Shown one piece after another: positions 14,024 through 29,096 of a DNA stretch of 64,000 bases. The translations under genes and the position numbers were made by a program. The stretch is taken from positions 310,001-374,000 of the forward strand of contig JAKNDB010000068.1 in assembly GCA_024305405.1 (NCBI GenBank). Reading direction: 5' to 3'. The DNA comes from Dirofilaria immitis. Taxonomy: Eukaryota; Nematoda; Chromadorea; Rhabditida; Onchocercidae. The stretch's first letter is position 1. Each line of letters starts with the position of its first letter. The notes beneath the pieces are model-generated. The model had not been told where the DNA came from, ran no database searches, and worked only from the letters and a program-made list of their open reading frames with translations.

Positions 14024-15656
14024 CGTAGCATTTTTGCATCGAAAATTAAATTTAAAACCTGAAAACCTCAAATAAATCCAAATTAACCCTGGAACAAATT
14101 TAAGTTAACGTATTACATACTAAAATTAATCCTGGAATAATTTCAAATTGATCTTGGAATAAATTCAATGACAAAATTAAGGATATAAAATATTGATTGA
14201 TTGGTGATATAAGCCTTACATTTCCTACTTGTAATTGGAAATGATAAGATAAGCTAATCAGATTGCTATACATATATATATATAAAATAATATATATAAT
14301 AAGGAAAACAAAACCAAAAAAAAAAGTAATTTATAAAATTTGAAATTTAATTTTTACTTTATTCTCAGGTCAAAATCTTTTTCAACAATTGATGATATTG
14401 AATTTAGTACTAACTAACTTCTATGCTATTCCTAAATTTTTATTTCTAACGTTTTTTTAATTTCTTCGGCTCATCCCTCTTCTGTAGATCGATTTGATGA
14501 TTGCATCAAATAGATAACATCTTATTTCCGGCCTTGACAAAATTGCCAACCTTATTTATCTATGCTTTTTCGTCATATCTTTTTTGCCTTCTAATTTCAT
14601 TTCAATCAGACAAATTCAAAAAGAAAAAGCAAAAAAAACGCACTGATTTTCGCCATCGCCTGCATTTTTAATCAAAATTTTTTACTTTCTTTTAAATTAT
14701 ATCATTTTGTCTTTCGTTATTTTCTAATTTTTCACTTCAAAAATAATTATTTTCCTTTTTATTATAAATGATATTTTAAAAGGAATGTTTTGAACTTATT
14801 TAAAACTTATTAATTAAGCATTTTTCAAAATTAATCTTTCCAGAAATATGTTTAAAGTAGGATGTTGTCAAATTATTTTTATCGTTTTTAATTTCATTGA
14901 CAAAAATATCTTTGATACTAATTTAATTTGAAATAAATTAGTATTAAATCCAAAATTGATGTTAATTTATGATTTAAAAATGTTTTCTTTTTTATCAAAT
15001 AAATTATATTTTAATGATTTCTAGTTGTTTAACTGATTAATTAACTAAAATTGATTAATTATATAAACATTAATCAAATTAATAATTTGTATAATTTAGC
15101 TCAATTATTTTAATTAATTGCTATCAATACAATCTGTCGAAAATCGTTTGTATACAATCAAATCTTATTGCATTTTTTAATTATTGCTATGTTCAAAAAA
15201 TATGCTATGTTTAATTTAAAATTATGCTTAGTTCAACAATAACTTTTTCATTATATTACGAATTTTATATCTGTTGAATTCATGCAAATAGCTATTATTT
15301 TTTGATATTATCAAATTGATAAATTTTATCATCAAACTAAATTGAATATACAATAATTAAATAATTAAAAAATTCGCAATATATTATTATTATTTTAAAA
15401 TCAATTGAAAAATAAACTTTTACAGAGAAAAAAAGAAAACGAAACCTAAAATGTTTGCAAAATTATGAAATAATTTATGAATAAATAAGACTTTAAAAAT
15501 TATTACTTCAAAATGCAAGCGTAATATCGCCAAATCACATTAATATCCAATGATTTCGATTAATTATAACTAAGATAGGATTAAATCAGTTCGTTGTTTA
15601 TCATTATTATTGTTTTTATTTCAAATCTATGAAAAGTAAATCTTATATCGAGCTGC

Positions 15657-15832
<176 letters not shown>

Positions 15833-15879
15833 GAATTTTGCAGTTTAACATAAATTTTATTTTTCTTACATTTTAAATA

Positions 15880-16262
15880 AAAAGATAATAATAATAATAA
15901 TAGTAGTAATAATAATTAACAATGATGATAATGATAATAGTTATTGTGACATTTTCTAATATCATAATAATGATAATGAATGATAATAACAGTAATAGTA
16001 ATAATATTAATAATTAGCAGTGATAATAATAATTAACAATAATAATAATTATTTTTATCTTCTCTAATATAATAATGATAACAATAATAGTAATAATACT
16101 ATTAATTAACGATACTATTGCTAATACAACAACAATAACAACTACTACTTACTACTAATACTACTATTAATAATAATAACAATAATAATTAATAATAATG
16201 ACAGTAATAATAATAATAATAACGATAATGATAACGAAAATCCTAACAGTAGCAATAATAAT
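15880..16262. repeat. Degenerate AAT/ATG trinucleotide tract
   Basis: A 380-bp stretch of decayed trinucleotide units (AATAATAAT, GATGATAAT, ACAACAACT, ACTACTACT) follows the pure (TTA)n tract after about 50 bp. It looks like an old, mutated extension of the same microsatellite with the strand sense reversed. Confidence 0.85.
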
Positions 16263-18217
16263 GGTAATGGCGATCAAAGTTTGTTTTAAAAAAACAAAAT
16301 GTTTTTTTTTCTCTTTCGTAGCCTATTCTCTTTGCATATAAAATTATGCTTTTAGCTTCAAAATAAAACAAACTTTTTTTCTATTAATTTCTCATTTCCT
16401 ATTTTCGCCAAAAAAATTTTCCCATAGTTTAAAATAAACATCTTCGAATGCTTTCTTTAAGAAAGAAAAAAAATGAATTTTCCTTTACTTTTTTTTTTGT
16501 GCAAATGAATTGAAGCATAATCGGACGGATGCAAATGCAAATTTGTTTGTTTGTTTATTAAAGCATATAAATTTCAAATATTATTTTATTCCATCGAATT
16601 GAAATACTTCTATTTCCATTTTTTTTTGTTTTGTTTTCTTTGCATTGCAAGCAATAATATTTTCTTTTTTCTTGTAATTTTTAATATATCTAATCAATTA
16701 AACTATATGTGATTAATGCTATAGGTAAAGTTTAAATTTTTTCAACCTTTTTTTCTACCAAAATATTAAAGTTATGAAATAATATATTTTCTGACCATAA
16801 AATTTGCCTTAATTATTATTCCTTTTTTTTTTTTAATTTTTTGAAGAAAATTTTTTAAGCCATTTAAATATGATGCTATTATGATAAGCATTAAAAAAAA
16901 AAAAAGAAAAAAACTTTTTAAGTGCTAATCATCTAACAACCGAATTTCATCAAATTCAAAAAGAAAATAGACGAAATAAATGATGTCAGCAAATTTCTTT
17001 CAAATATTCCAAAGAAAAAAATTACTAAATTTTGATTTCGTAAAAAAATTGAAATTAATTTTATACTCAAAAACAGAAAAGAACAATATGCGAAATAATA
17101 TTAAGTCATACATTTCTGGTAATTTATAATTTAATATTAATTAAAAAAATTTTTTTTTCAATCCAATCATTCATAATATTTTATTGGAAATTAATTTACT
17201 TATGATATTTAAAAAAAAAATTAATAAACAATAATTTCCTACAAATGAATGAAACTATTATTTTTTTACTTTTTATTGAAATTTAAATATTAGCATTCTA
17301 AAATTTATTTCGAAATATATATTAATTAGATTAAAATTAGAGTTATTTTGAAATTCAAAATTTACTAAAATAATATAATGAAAATTTTTTTGTCCCTTCT
17401 TTTAACAATAATCAAATTATGATAATTGAATTTCAAATAATAGAAACATTCGCTGTTGATCTTTTAGCAAAATGAGAATTTATCACAAAATAAAATTTTT
17501 AAAACTTTTTTTCTTCCTTTCTTATCCATTCGAAAACTTGAAAGTTTTCTCATTTTTCAATGCAAACTTTCTCGAAAAAACTCAACTCTGATGTATTAAT
17601 CTATCGCTCTCTCTTTATCATATTTTATCATATTCCTTCAATGATTTAATCGATGATTATTTAGATAAATTTTGTAATATAATTAATGATTATCATTTAT
17701 CATATAGATATTATATAATGTTATCACAAAATTACGAAATCATTTGCCACATCTTTTACTGTTTATTATTTTCAACATATCAAATGTTTTCGTCACTATT
17801 AGGTTTGTTTTTACTAACAATTTCCTTTTTAATTATAAAAGCTAAATTTGCCTAAGGTCAATTAAAGGTCAAATATATTTAAGCTTGAGTTAGATGTTTT
17901 CATTTTATGTAAAATTTCTTTTTGAAAATAATCAAAGCAATTAAATTTTTTTATTTAAATTACGTTAGTATTGGGAAAGTAATCATCTGATATGATTGCT
18001 GATAAATTTCTAAAGTACATTAAAGATTGAGTGTTCAGGATATAAATAAGATAAAAAGAAATTTTTTTTTATATTTCAGTACTTGAAAATTTAAAACAAA
18101 AACTTTTTCTTTTTCAAAATTTCCACTTCCTAAGATTTGATTTATAACTTTTGAAAATATTTGAATTAATCGAAAAATTGTCAAAATTTATTTGAAATAT
18201 ATTTTGATCATTTTCAG

Positions 18218-21200
18218 CAATGGCCAATTATTGAATTCCAATAATCCACATATCGACGTAAGTAATACTAGTTTAACACGTACGTCATCAATATATTACA
18301 AGAATGTTTCAGCTTTATTAGTTGATTTATTGAATGATTATGATATGCGATTACGACCTGGTTTTGGAGGTGAGTATTTCAACTATTGAAATAATGCATT
18401 TTGTAATGAAAGTAATTCGGGAAAAAATTGATCTTTTGTTTTTTTTTTGAATAATTTGCTTCTTAATTTTGATCGCTTTATGATAAACAAATTTATCTCT
18501 ATGAATAGAATTTATCAGCCTGACAAAAATTAACATTTTTATCTTTATTCATTCGTTGTATTTTATGATGTGTAAAATATTTCTCGAAATCAAATCTTAT
18601 AACGCAACAAACGGTCAAGATATTTTTGATAATTTCTTAACTTATTCATCCATTTCAATTTTTTCTATTTTATATTTATTGCATTTTTAATGCAATAATT
18701 TTGTTTTATTTTACAACAAAAATATAATATCCTAATCGGACAAAAATTCTCGACTGATTCAATTTCTATGCATCAATAATGGATCAAATTTGTAAGAGAA
18801 ATCATCAATAATAAGAATCGATAAATTTTCAATCAAATTTCAATTTCTAACATAAATGCAAAAAAATACTTCAACGATAATCTAATCGATTGAAAAGTAT
18901 TAAAACAAAAAAAAGAAATTTAAAATAATTAAAATTCCAAAATTCTTTTTTACATATATATATATATTAAAGAAATTTTAACTGAAATAAATGCAATCAA
19001 TCTATTTGTTAATAAAATTAAATTTATTTAAATCGAAAAATAAAAAAAACAGAAATGAATTTTCATTAAAACATTATGAAATAAATAAACAAAAGAAATA
19101 TTTTGAAAATTTGTGATAAAAAAAAGTTTTTTAATTCAAACTTTTTTTCTCATAAAACTCTTTTAGGTGACGCATTATTGCTTACATTAGATATTTTCAT
19201 TGCTTCAATTGATGCAATTTCGGAAGTGAATATGGTAAGTTGAATTTTTCATTGTTTTTCGTTTTTCTTTTTTTTCTTTTTTTTTGCTCTGTAATATGAA
19301 AAAAATGATAAGTGATTGCATAAATCTGAATATTTTATCAACTTCTTTATCACTTTTTTTTTTCATCCAAGCTATGAAAAATATTTTTGAAGAATTCAAT
19401 AATCTTTATTACAACATTCATTTTTATCATTTTCTTAACACTAAGATTATTTTTGTTAAGTTATTGTTACAAATAACAATTTAATATTTAATTGATTGTT
19501 TAATAAATCTAATTTATTCATTTTTTTCTAAAATATTCTGATATTTGATTAATTGATTGTTTTTTTATTATCAAAATCATTCTAAATTTCAAATATAATT
19601 ATATTTTTAATTTAAAATTAAATATTTATATCGATAAATTTTATCATTTTGTTTGATAAATAAATTTATCAAATTTTTATGCAATATTATTAAGTCGTTA
19701 TATTTTAAAAATAAATTGTATCATCATTATATATAAGAATTCATTTTCTTTTATTTTGTTTATTTCCATGTAAAATATGAAAGTTGATATTTTAGTATGG
19801 AAAATAATTTTTAAAAAAATTGAAATTAAAAAATTAAAATAAAAATTGAATGAAATTAAATAATTTTTATGATTTACGATATATTCAAATTTTTATGACT
19901 ATACGATAACAATGTATTTGCATCAATATTGGCGTGATGAACGTTTATCATGGTCACATCATTTTACATCGATGATATGACATTATCTGGCGATTTCTCA
20001 CAGTAATTTTTAAAATAATTTCTACTAAATATAATCAAACAATATAAGAGGTCAAAGAGCAACAAAAGAACATTTTAAATATAATTTGTTATAATTATTA
20101 TTTTCTTTATCAATGATCATTTGTATGATTTTCATCGTTTTTTTTTTAAGAATCTTTGAAATATTTCGAAATATTTTGACAAAATTAAGAATCTAAAAAT
20201 CGAATGCCATTATAAATCAAAATACATTTGCTTAAAATAATTTATTTTAGATGTATATTTTTCTAAACAAATATCCGCTTAATATTTTATTAGAAATTCA
20301 TTTTACGTTTAATGATAATAAATTATGAAATTGTTAGATTGATTAATAATCAAAGTTCTCTTTTATTAGACATATTTGGGTACCAGATACATTCCTAGCA
20401 AATGATAAACAATCATTTTTACATGATGTTACGGAAAAGAATAAAATGATACGAATTGAGCATAATGGACAAATTACATATGGTATGAGGTATACGTGTT
20501 TCACTTTTTCCGTAATCATTAAAGCTTATCAATGATGATTAGAGTTTATCTGCCATAATTAGAGTTTATCCGAATAATTTGTTTTATTACTATTTCATTT
20601 CCGGACTGCATATTTTTAGCTCATAATGCACAGCACAATTACTGTAGATAGGAATGTTTACGGTTCTTACCGTAGCAAATATTATGGTATATTGAATTTC
20701 GATTATAAGTAACGATAGTTTTGAAATTAAATTTTAAATAATCGATATTTGATTATATAAAAAGTTAATATATAGTAATAATATACTGGATATATTTGAA
20801 TGCATATGCCAATTTTAAAGGATCATTTTTGCATTTCATCAGCCATAGTTGAAAGCTTCATTTTTAGGCTTTATTCTTATTAGACTAATCTCTTCTTCTG
20901 GCCTATTCTTTTTTTATTTGTTTGTTAGAACGCAAATTACTTAAAGACCTGAAATTCAAAGTATCACAGAAAGTAATAAAATCTCAGAAAAAGGAAATGA
21001 TATAAAATATTTATAGTCCTAGATGTAATACTTTTTGTAAAGAAAATTTAAAAATTTTATGCTTTTTTTTGATTATTGATTATTGATTACAATTAAATGT
21101 TCTGATTGGGATTAGAATAGGACATCTGTTATAGAAAATTTCAAATAAATTTGACAACAAAATGTAACATTGATTTTACAGTGATAATATTAATAAAATA

Positions 21201-24200
21201 TACATTCTCTTTTGATTATGATCATATATTATTGCAATATTTATCATAGAATATTCCAAATAAATTTACTAACAGAATGTAATATTGTTTTACTAACAAT
21301 GATTATGAATTAATAATTACAAATTAGCAAATATTTTTGATTACAAATGAACAAGATAATAATTAATTGTGAATTAGTAAATATTTATTTGAAAATTTTC
21401 CATGAATAATTAGCGAAAAATTATTATAGATTTACGACAACACTTGCATGTCATATGGATTTACGAAATTATCCATTAGATAGTCAAAATTGTACAGTGG
21501 AAATTGAAAGTTGTATGTTTATTTAATTATTTTTCAGAATGATAAATTGACAAAATGATTGACAAGAAAAGAAAGCCAAAATAAGAGAAAATAATTTTTA
21601 AATTTTTTTTAAACGAATCATTTATTAAAATTATAAAAGAAATTGCCTTTTGATGTATTCTATCAAAATTTCAAAACTTCAGAAAATCAGAATCTACGCA
21701 TACTGACAGATGCGTTGTGTTTTATGAAGCATGTTTCCATCTAAATATCTTTATATAGATTACGACACTTAAATTTTCTCCCTCTTAAGTTTTTAGATGG
21801 ATATACAACATCAGAAGTGCTTATGCGTTGGAATCATCCGAATGCCATTTTTGGAATTGATAAAGCCGATGTGCCACAATTCCAAATTCTTGGCTATCAA
21901 ACATTAAATCGGATTGTTCAAACTGCAACAGATCTGTTTAATCTACGAGATATTTTACTAATTTCATTTTAACTCACCGCTGTGCTATTCATTTCTTCGT
22001 ATATTCAAAAATATTTTTAAAATTAATTTGTACAAATTTATCAATGATATGCTGATAAAGGAGTATAAAGAAGATTATAGAAATTTTTCTATTTACTTGA
22101 AAATTATGGAAAATGAAAATATATAAATTGAGCTTATTGGATAATTTTTTAATTCTATTTTCTATCTAACCCTAACATTATTATTTTCATACATTTTATT
22201 ACAGTATTTGATTACTTATGGTATTTATTAATTTCAGGTGCATATCAACGTTTATCATTAGCGTTTCATTTTAAGCGATCTATTGGTTATTTTATTTTTC
22301 AAACTTATCTACCTTGTATACTTATCGTAATGCTTTCATGGGTTAGCTTTTGGATTAATCATGAAGCAACATCAGCTCGTGTTGCTTTAGGTATGTTTTT
22401 TTTGTTAATTTTAATAACAAACTTTGCAACATTTTGCGTTATTAAGATTTTGACTTAAATTACAGTAATTAACCTAATTTCTTATCAAAATAATGTAGTC
22501 GATACGGTATTTTTACAGGAATAACAACTGTATTAACAATGACAACAATTAGTACTGGAGTGAGACAATCATTACCACATATTAGTTATGTAAAAAGTAT
22601 TGATGTTTACCTTGTAAGTTTGAATCATTTCGAATTTTCTTATAGCTCAGTGAAATAAATTCGAGGATAATCAAATTTTTTTTTATTTTACCGTAATTAA
22701 TCGATATCCGATAATTTTTGTTTGTGGAATAAAACGATTGATAAATGATAGTACGTTAATTAAAATGATTTCTTTTTTTTCTCTTTCTCTCTCTTTCTTT
22801 AAATAGACATCATTTAAGGTAATATGCTTTATGTTTGTATTTGCGGCATTGCTAGAATATGCGGCCGTAAATTATTCATATTACGGTAATCGAAATAAGC
22901 CTTATGAAACGATAAATAAATGGAGAAATGGAAAAAATGTGAAGTTTTGAACTACTAATGATAAAGATGATATTAATTTATTTAATTACATGCCTTATTC
23001 TTTAATGAAGAAGGTATGAGCTTTTTATAGTAAACTTTTAGTCTTATATTTAAATAAGTTGAAATTGTCGGATTTTATTTTTAAATTTTTAAAAATATAA
23101 ATTAAATTTCGAAACGAAAAATTTCTCGAAAAATTCTTTTAAATTCTCTCCCACTTTAAACACTAATTATTCAATCAAATTTATAAGCATAACATATTCC
23201 TAAGATATTATTTGTTTTTTTTGCAAAATTTTGAAATTTTCCATTTCCATATTCATAAACAATTAAATATCATATTTGCTGTATAATACTTTATAAGCTT
23301 AACTTATGTATTATAATTATTTAAATCATTCTTAATTTTCTTATTCGATCTAGAAATTATTGATGAAATATTATTCTTTTGAAAAATATATTTACATCGT
23401 TATCATATACTGATTGATAATTGCAAATATCATTTTCTACGTTTCAACAAATCGAATTTTTTTTTCTTACTCATAATTATGTAGTATTTCTTTTTGCAGA
23501 AAATTACAAACAATGAAAAGAATAAATCAACAGCAACTAATAAAATGGTTTACGGAACTGTCGTTACGAATAATAGTGATAGGAAGCGTTCTGTATCACC
23601 GTTATTATCATTAATGCCAACTAGAGTTAAGCGTGAGAATATTGATTTAAATATTCCCGATTATCCACGGTTTACTGCCATTGATAAAAAATTTTGGTAT
23701 AGGAAACGGTTAGTTAAAAATAATTTTATTATAGCATGATATTTTTTATCCTCTTTCCTTTACTTAAATTGAAATTAATTTTTTTTTGAATATTTATATT
23801 AAACAATATAATGCTGGATTAAAATTAATAATAATAATAATAGTAAAAATTGTGATATAATTGATTGATAAATATGATAACGGTGTTTTTTTTGTAAAAA
23901 ATTTTCACAATAAAATCACATAAAACATTGATAATAAATGTTGGAATCATGATAATATTAATAATCATTTTGTTTGCAATATTGATCTGCCACAATTTTT
24001 TTAAATCAATTGAACTCTTAGATCAAATATAATCATCTATTAATCGATTAATTTTTTACATATTAAATTACTCCGATTAAATTTCAAAAATTATTATTAT
24101 TATCTGTCATTGATCTTTAACTTAAATTTGAATAATAGTGAAACTAATTTTATGATAAGACAAAAATTAGTATAAGAGATAAAAAATTTTTTTGATACAA

Positions 24201-25439
24201 CGATGATATCCTAATTTAGCTATGAAAAAAATAGGCTTCTTTTTAAAGCCTAAGTATGATATAATATTATAATTAATTATGTTATATCAAGTGCATGGTA
24301 TACTGTAATTGTAGTTTGCTATTGTAATTTTTCAGAAAAATTCAAATCAAACATAAGGAAATATTAGTTTACTTATGATATTATCTCTTCAACGAATATA
24401 ACAACAAATGTAATAATTTAATATATTTAGCATGAGGCAAAATAGCAAGTTTAGTATGAAGCTTCGAAATCAAAGTATCAAAATTCATGTTCAATGGTTG
24501 CATTCACGAGCACGTTCTGTTGTGGAATCTTTTCATGTTTGCGACGTAAATGTTATCGATAAGAATTCACGGATTATTTTTCCACTTAGTTTTATTATTT
24601 TCAAGTAAGTCATTCAAAAACATTTATGCTTTTAGCCAGTAAAATTTTACAATGCTTTCATTTTTTTTTTTGCATTTTCATTCACTATTTGCTTCCTTCA
24701 TGTCTTAAAATATTTGACCTTTGAACTTAAGATTTTTGTTTCCATTATATATAGATTAATTTAAATAAGAGTTTATTTTTCACATATTTTTGCTTCATTC
24801 AGCCAGAAAAGGTAATTAAAATGAAACTATATGCACTTTTTTTCGTTTTTTAACGGTTTTATTGTAGCACCGTAATCATATCGTGCTTATTTTATTCTGC
24901 TTACTGTAGTACTGTAGTCATATAATATCATACGCATTTTGATTTTCTTATTTCTTCATATTTCATCGTATTTAAGCAATATGACACAGATAACTTATTT
25001 CAATGAAAAAAAAAAAGACTACAAAAGTTAATTTTGATAAGTATAAAATAGTATTATGCAAAATTACTATGAAAATAAAACATTTACTCAACAATGCAAT
25101 GATAAGTTTATCATCGTATTGCTGAATAAATACGATGGATTTATTTGTTAGGGAATTCTCTAGCACTCAAATATCACAATAAATATAATTTGTCGAAAAA
25201 AAAGTGAAGTAGAATATTAAACATAACTTTGATTATTCTTTTTTTTGTAATTCTAAAATATTTGAAAAACAAAGATGAAAGTGCAACAAATTTTTACGAG
25301 GAAATATCAAAATTTTATTTTAAAAAGCTTTTCTTCTTAAAAATTCTTACCCAATATATATATATATTTTATAACTATAAAAATTAAACAAAATTATTTC
25401 AGTGCATGTTACTGGGGATATTATACAATGATGCAATGA
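18218..25439 (+). CDS. unc-49: UNC-49-type GABA-gated chloride channel subunit
   Basis: Subunit of the muscle GABA-A receptor. Exons: 18218-18369, 19167-19234, 19897-20002, 20370-20489, 21430-21509, 21797-21931, 22238-22390, 22519-22613, 22819-22938 (an in-frame AG at 22806 adds 12 nt), 23500-23708, 24431-24604 and 25403-25439. A 5' exon is missing. Ligand-binding motifs include [33 protein letters not shown] and [16 protein letters not shown]1 is [20 protein letters not shown]2 begins [18 protein letters not shown], and M3 is [19 protein letters not shown]. The basic M3-M4 loop is followed by M4 [12 protein letters not shown] and the end [10 protein letters not shown]. One T is missing at 19962-19965. 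No AG acceptor is visible before 19897, and the donor after 21931 reads AT instead of GT. The M1-M3 segment matches UNC-49 almost residue for residue. Confidence 0.92.
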
Positions 25440-26981
25440 ATTAAGATTAATTTGATGATTTGAATATATAATGAATTTAAATGATAACTTTTCAAATTAA
25501 TAATTTATCATCTTAATGATTAATATATATGTTTCTTTTTTTTTGTTAATAATCTTAGATAAACATTTGAAAGAATCTCAATTATTGATCAACTCAGTAA
25601 TTTGTTGTATATTAAAACTTTCAAAAAGACATTCAAATATTTTATAAATAGGAATCTAAAAAATTGCATAAATTTCAAAAATTTGAATTTTTTTTCAAGA
25701 AAAAAGTGATTTATAAAAATATTGTAAGTTAGACTTCTGTTAAATTTGCAAAAATAATATTCAATCGAATTCAAATGATAGCTTTTTTTCTATACGATAG
25801 CAATATTTAAGTAAAGACCTTCAAAGGTAGTAATTTTTTTCAGAAACTAATCATATTCATTTGTATATTTATAATGATTCTGATTATCGATAGTGATTGC
25901 TTCGTTATTTTATTCGTTGCTAATTATATGCGATTAGAAAAATAAATTTCTTTTTAATATATATTATAATTTAAATTATTTATTCAATAAAATACAATAA
26001 TAGCGTGAAACTTTGCCCACGAATTTATATCATCAATTGAAAGGCAATAACTGACTAATAATGTCATATCATTAGTTGCCTAGTAATAATGATAATTTGC
26101 AACTTTTTATGATGAATAATTGCCTAGATTATAACTATTTGTAAAATTTATAATTTTTTAAACCAAAATCGGTGAATTACCTCTAATATTATGATGCAGA
26201 AATAATTTCGCAAATACTTCTTTTATGTAAAATACTAATCCATGTTGTGTTGATTTATTAGCTCTTAATCATCCCATTCCTGTTTAATTCTTTTTCAAAT
26301 TGATATCATCGATTTCCTGAATCAAATTATACCTAAAAAAACATTTTTTTATTATCGATTAAATTGTATTAAAACTTTTATCCTGTTTCTTTTGTTCTTC
26401 CGTAATTTTCATTTGCATTGTTTTGTCTTCTTGCATTTATTTATAAAAACAATGAACAAATATGATGCAAATATCCCCTACACTTAATACAGTGTAAAAC
26501 CAAAAATTGCATTCCTTTAGACAAAAATCGTTTGCTAGGACAGCAAAAAAATCATTATAAAATCAGCATAAAAACAAATTAACAAATAAGCAGGAGATAG
26601 ATTAAATAAACATCTATCGTGTTAGATATTTATTATGTACGTTTTTCATATTCAAAACGTTTTATAAATAATCATATCTTTATAAATACACTATACGATT
26701 ATTTGGAAAACGATTGTTATTTGGAAAACAAACGAAAAGCACAGAAAAATATTAGCTGATTTAAGACGGATGACAAAGATAATTCAATTACCTTTAAATA
26801 AAACTTGAAATTATACAATACCAAACTTCGAAACCATTAAATGACTTAGCATCAAACTTCTACCTACTTTCTCTAATAGAGAATTAAACTGAAGCCATCT
26901 AATGAGAGTTTTCTATCAAAGCATGCATATTATTATTCACTTAAAAGCAAGTAAAAATTTATATTTACAAATATTACACTT
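25440..26981. other. Intergenic region between convergent genes
   Basis: AT-rich sequence between the tails of unc-49 and unc-50. I looked for a second alternative set of membrane-spanning exons, as in C. elegans unc-49, and saw none. No repeats of note. Confidence 0.6.
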
Positions 26982-29096
26982 TCAATGTCTTCTTTGCCTA
27001 TTTTCAGCTCTCAAATGATAAAAATCCATAGCTGTTTGTGAAATATTCCAACCAGCCGTAACAGTCGCCACATAAAATATAAAGAGAAACGTAATCGGAT
27101 ATAGGAAGATGTGCGTATTTTCAGGATTGGAAGTGCTGAAAGCAGCAAAATTCCTAGATAAATTGAAGGTAGAGACGAAATTCTAGTTTTCGTTTGGTCA
27201 GAATTAACACGGATGAGTATTGAGACTTCCCAAATAAAAATGTCAAAATCATTTTGAATAGTAATGAGTAAAAGTTTGAAACAACTACCAGTATATCCCA
27301 AGAAAGTGATGTATATATAGTAAACCACAGCCACAAACCAAATCGTATTACCAAACAATCGCGGCAAAAATGCATCGAAACCTATCAGGTCTAAAAAGCA
27401 ATCCGTTTTATCATTTGATATCTGATAAGCAAAAATTATTATAAATGCAAAAACGAAAAAGAAATTTTAGTTTCAAAAAACTGATCGAAAAATTATCAAA
27501 TCTTACGCGAAAATGTTAGGGGCAAAAGAACATGAAGAAGCATAAGCATCGGAAAAAATGCATTAAGATGTACATCAAAACAATAAGCCCATTCCACATC
27601 TTGATCAACAACTCGCCTCAGGAAACGATTAGATGCAAACCTAAAAATTTATACACAGCTTATTGGTAAATTCCTACATTGAATTTATTTACAAAGTCAA
27701 ATTATGTCAACTCAGAGACAAAATTAAAGATAATTAGCTTTTAGGCCTATTATTCTCCGAAACCTTCTTACTTCATTAAAGTTTATGTGTGAAAACATTC
27801 TTCTATTTTTGACAATTTTCCTTGACTTGTCAGAGATGAAATAAGAACCAGATTATTATTAAATAATCACAAATTACCATAAAATAGTAGCAATAACAAT
27901 TCCAACACCAATACAATCAATGAAAACAACCCAAAGGAAAAATGCAATGAAACCAATGAATGAAAGTTGGATACACCATGCAAATAAAATGCTCGATACA
28001 GCAAGAGCTGCCATGAGAAGCACAAGAAAAGCTGGATCATCGCGTGCCCACTGATCTTTTGTCCCTAAAATAATAAATTTTTTAATATTTAGGAATCCTT
28101 TGCATTGCTAGAAATGCTTAAGACAATGCAATCATCAAAATTCATCGGTCATTAGTAGCATTATTTTTATTTGTGATAGTTTGTTGAATGCGTGAAGCAA
28201 TAAAAATAACAGCCATTAAAACGTGTTTAATTTTACTGATAAATTGCCGTTGATTAGAAACACTTGGTCATTACAGTTGCATTAGTATCTTCATGATTAC
28301 TATGAAATGATTAGCTTATTTTATTTTAACTTCAAATTTCAACATTTACTATTATTCTTTAATTTTAATATTTAGTAGCATAAACAAAAACGAACGTTTA
28401 CGATACATGAAGTTGCGGTATACTTTTTGAGGCTTAATCAGCAAATAAATCATTTGCCAAAGAGCAAATTCGAAGTCCATTTGACGAAAACGAATAAGTC
28501 TGCGAAAATAACGATTAAATTTTGCTACTGCTGTCATCCTGACTGCTGTAAAACAGCCTAATTGATCTGCAGATCTAAAAAAAAAATCGTATAATGAATT
28601 TATATCCAAAAATTACGCTAAATTTTAAAAGCTTTTAGAATGCGAATAATTAAAATATGTGTGTAAATTAATGCACAAATAAATATGAATAATTTTTCTA
28701 AGCTTCACTTTCAAGAAAAGATTCGAAAGCTGCTAATTTTGCTGACTGGCTAACTGTCACTGAACTTAACGAATGAAAAGAAAAAAAGCTTTAATATAAT
28801 AAATTATATCATTTTACACCAAACAACAGCAACAGATAAAAAGAGTATACATGAATAAATTGAAGGAAAACTTTTAAAATGTAAAAAAAGTACTACAGCA
28901 TAATAAACTGAACTAACCCGTTACTGGTAATAGATTTTGCACCAGGTGATATATAACCACTTCCGGGAAATCGTCGACCACGTCCTCCAGAAGGTGCAAA
29001 AGTAAATGATGTACCAGCATGTACAGCGCTTGGTGAAAGAGATGCTGTGGATGATAAACCATGAGACATTCGCATGAACTCATTTGTATAACTCAT
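26982..29096 (-). CDS. unc-50: UNC-50 (GMH1 family) Golgi membrane protein
   Basis: Multi-pass Golgi/ER protein; C. elegans UNC-50 is needed for assembly and trafficking of nicotinic acetylcholine receptors. Exons (5' to 3'): 29096-28918, 28574-28396, 28064-27878, 27640-27507, 27421-27289 and 27135-26982. The N-terminus is a Ser/Gly-rich cytosolic stretch (MSYTNEFMRMSHGLSSTASL). Then come RQMDFEFALWQMIYLLIKPQ, VYRNFMYRKR, TKDQWARDDPAFLVLLMAAL, VEWAYCFDVHLNAFFPMLML, RLFGNTIWFVAVVYYIYIT and FLGYTALPILK, all family hallmarks. The C-terminus VATVTAGWNISQTAMDFYH matches the family end only if one base is restored in the run at 27118-27121. The exon 4/5 join is out of phase with the GTAAGA donor; an earlier GTTCTT donor after MLLH would fit. 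Length is about 290 residues, normal. Confidence 0.94.
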
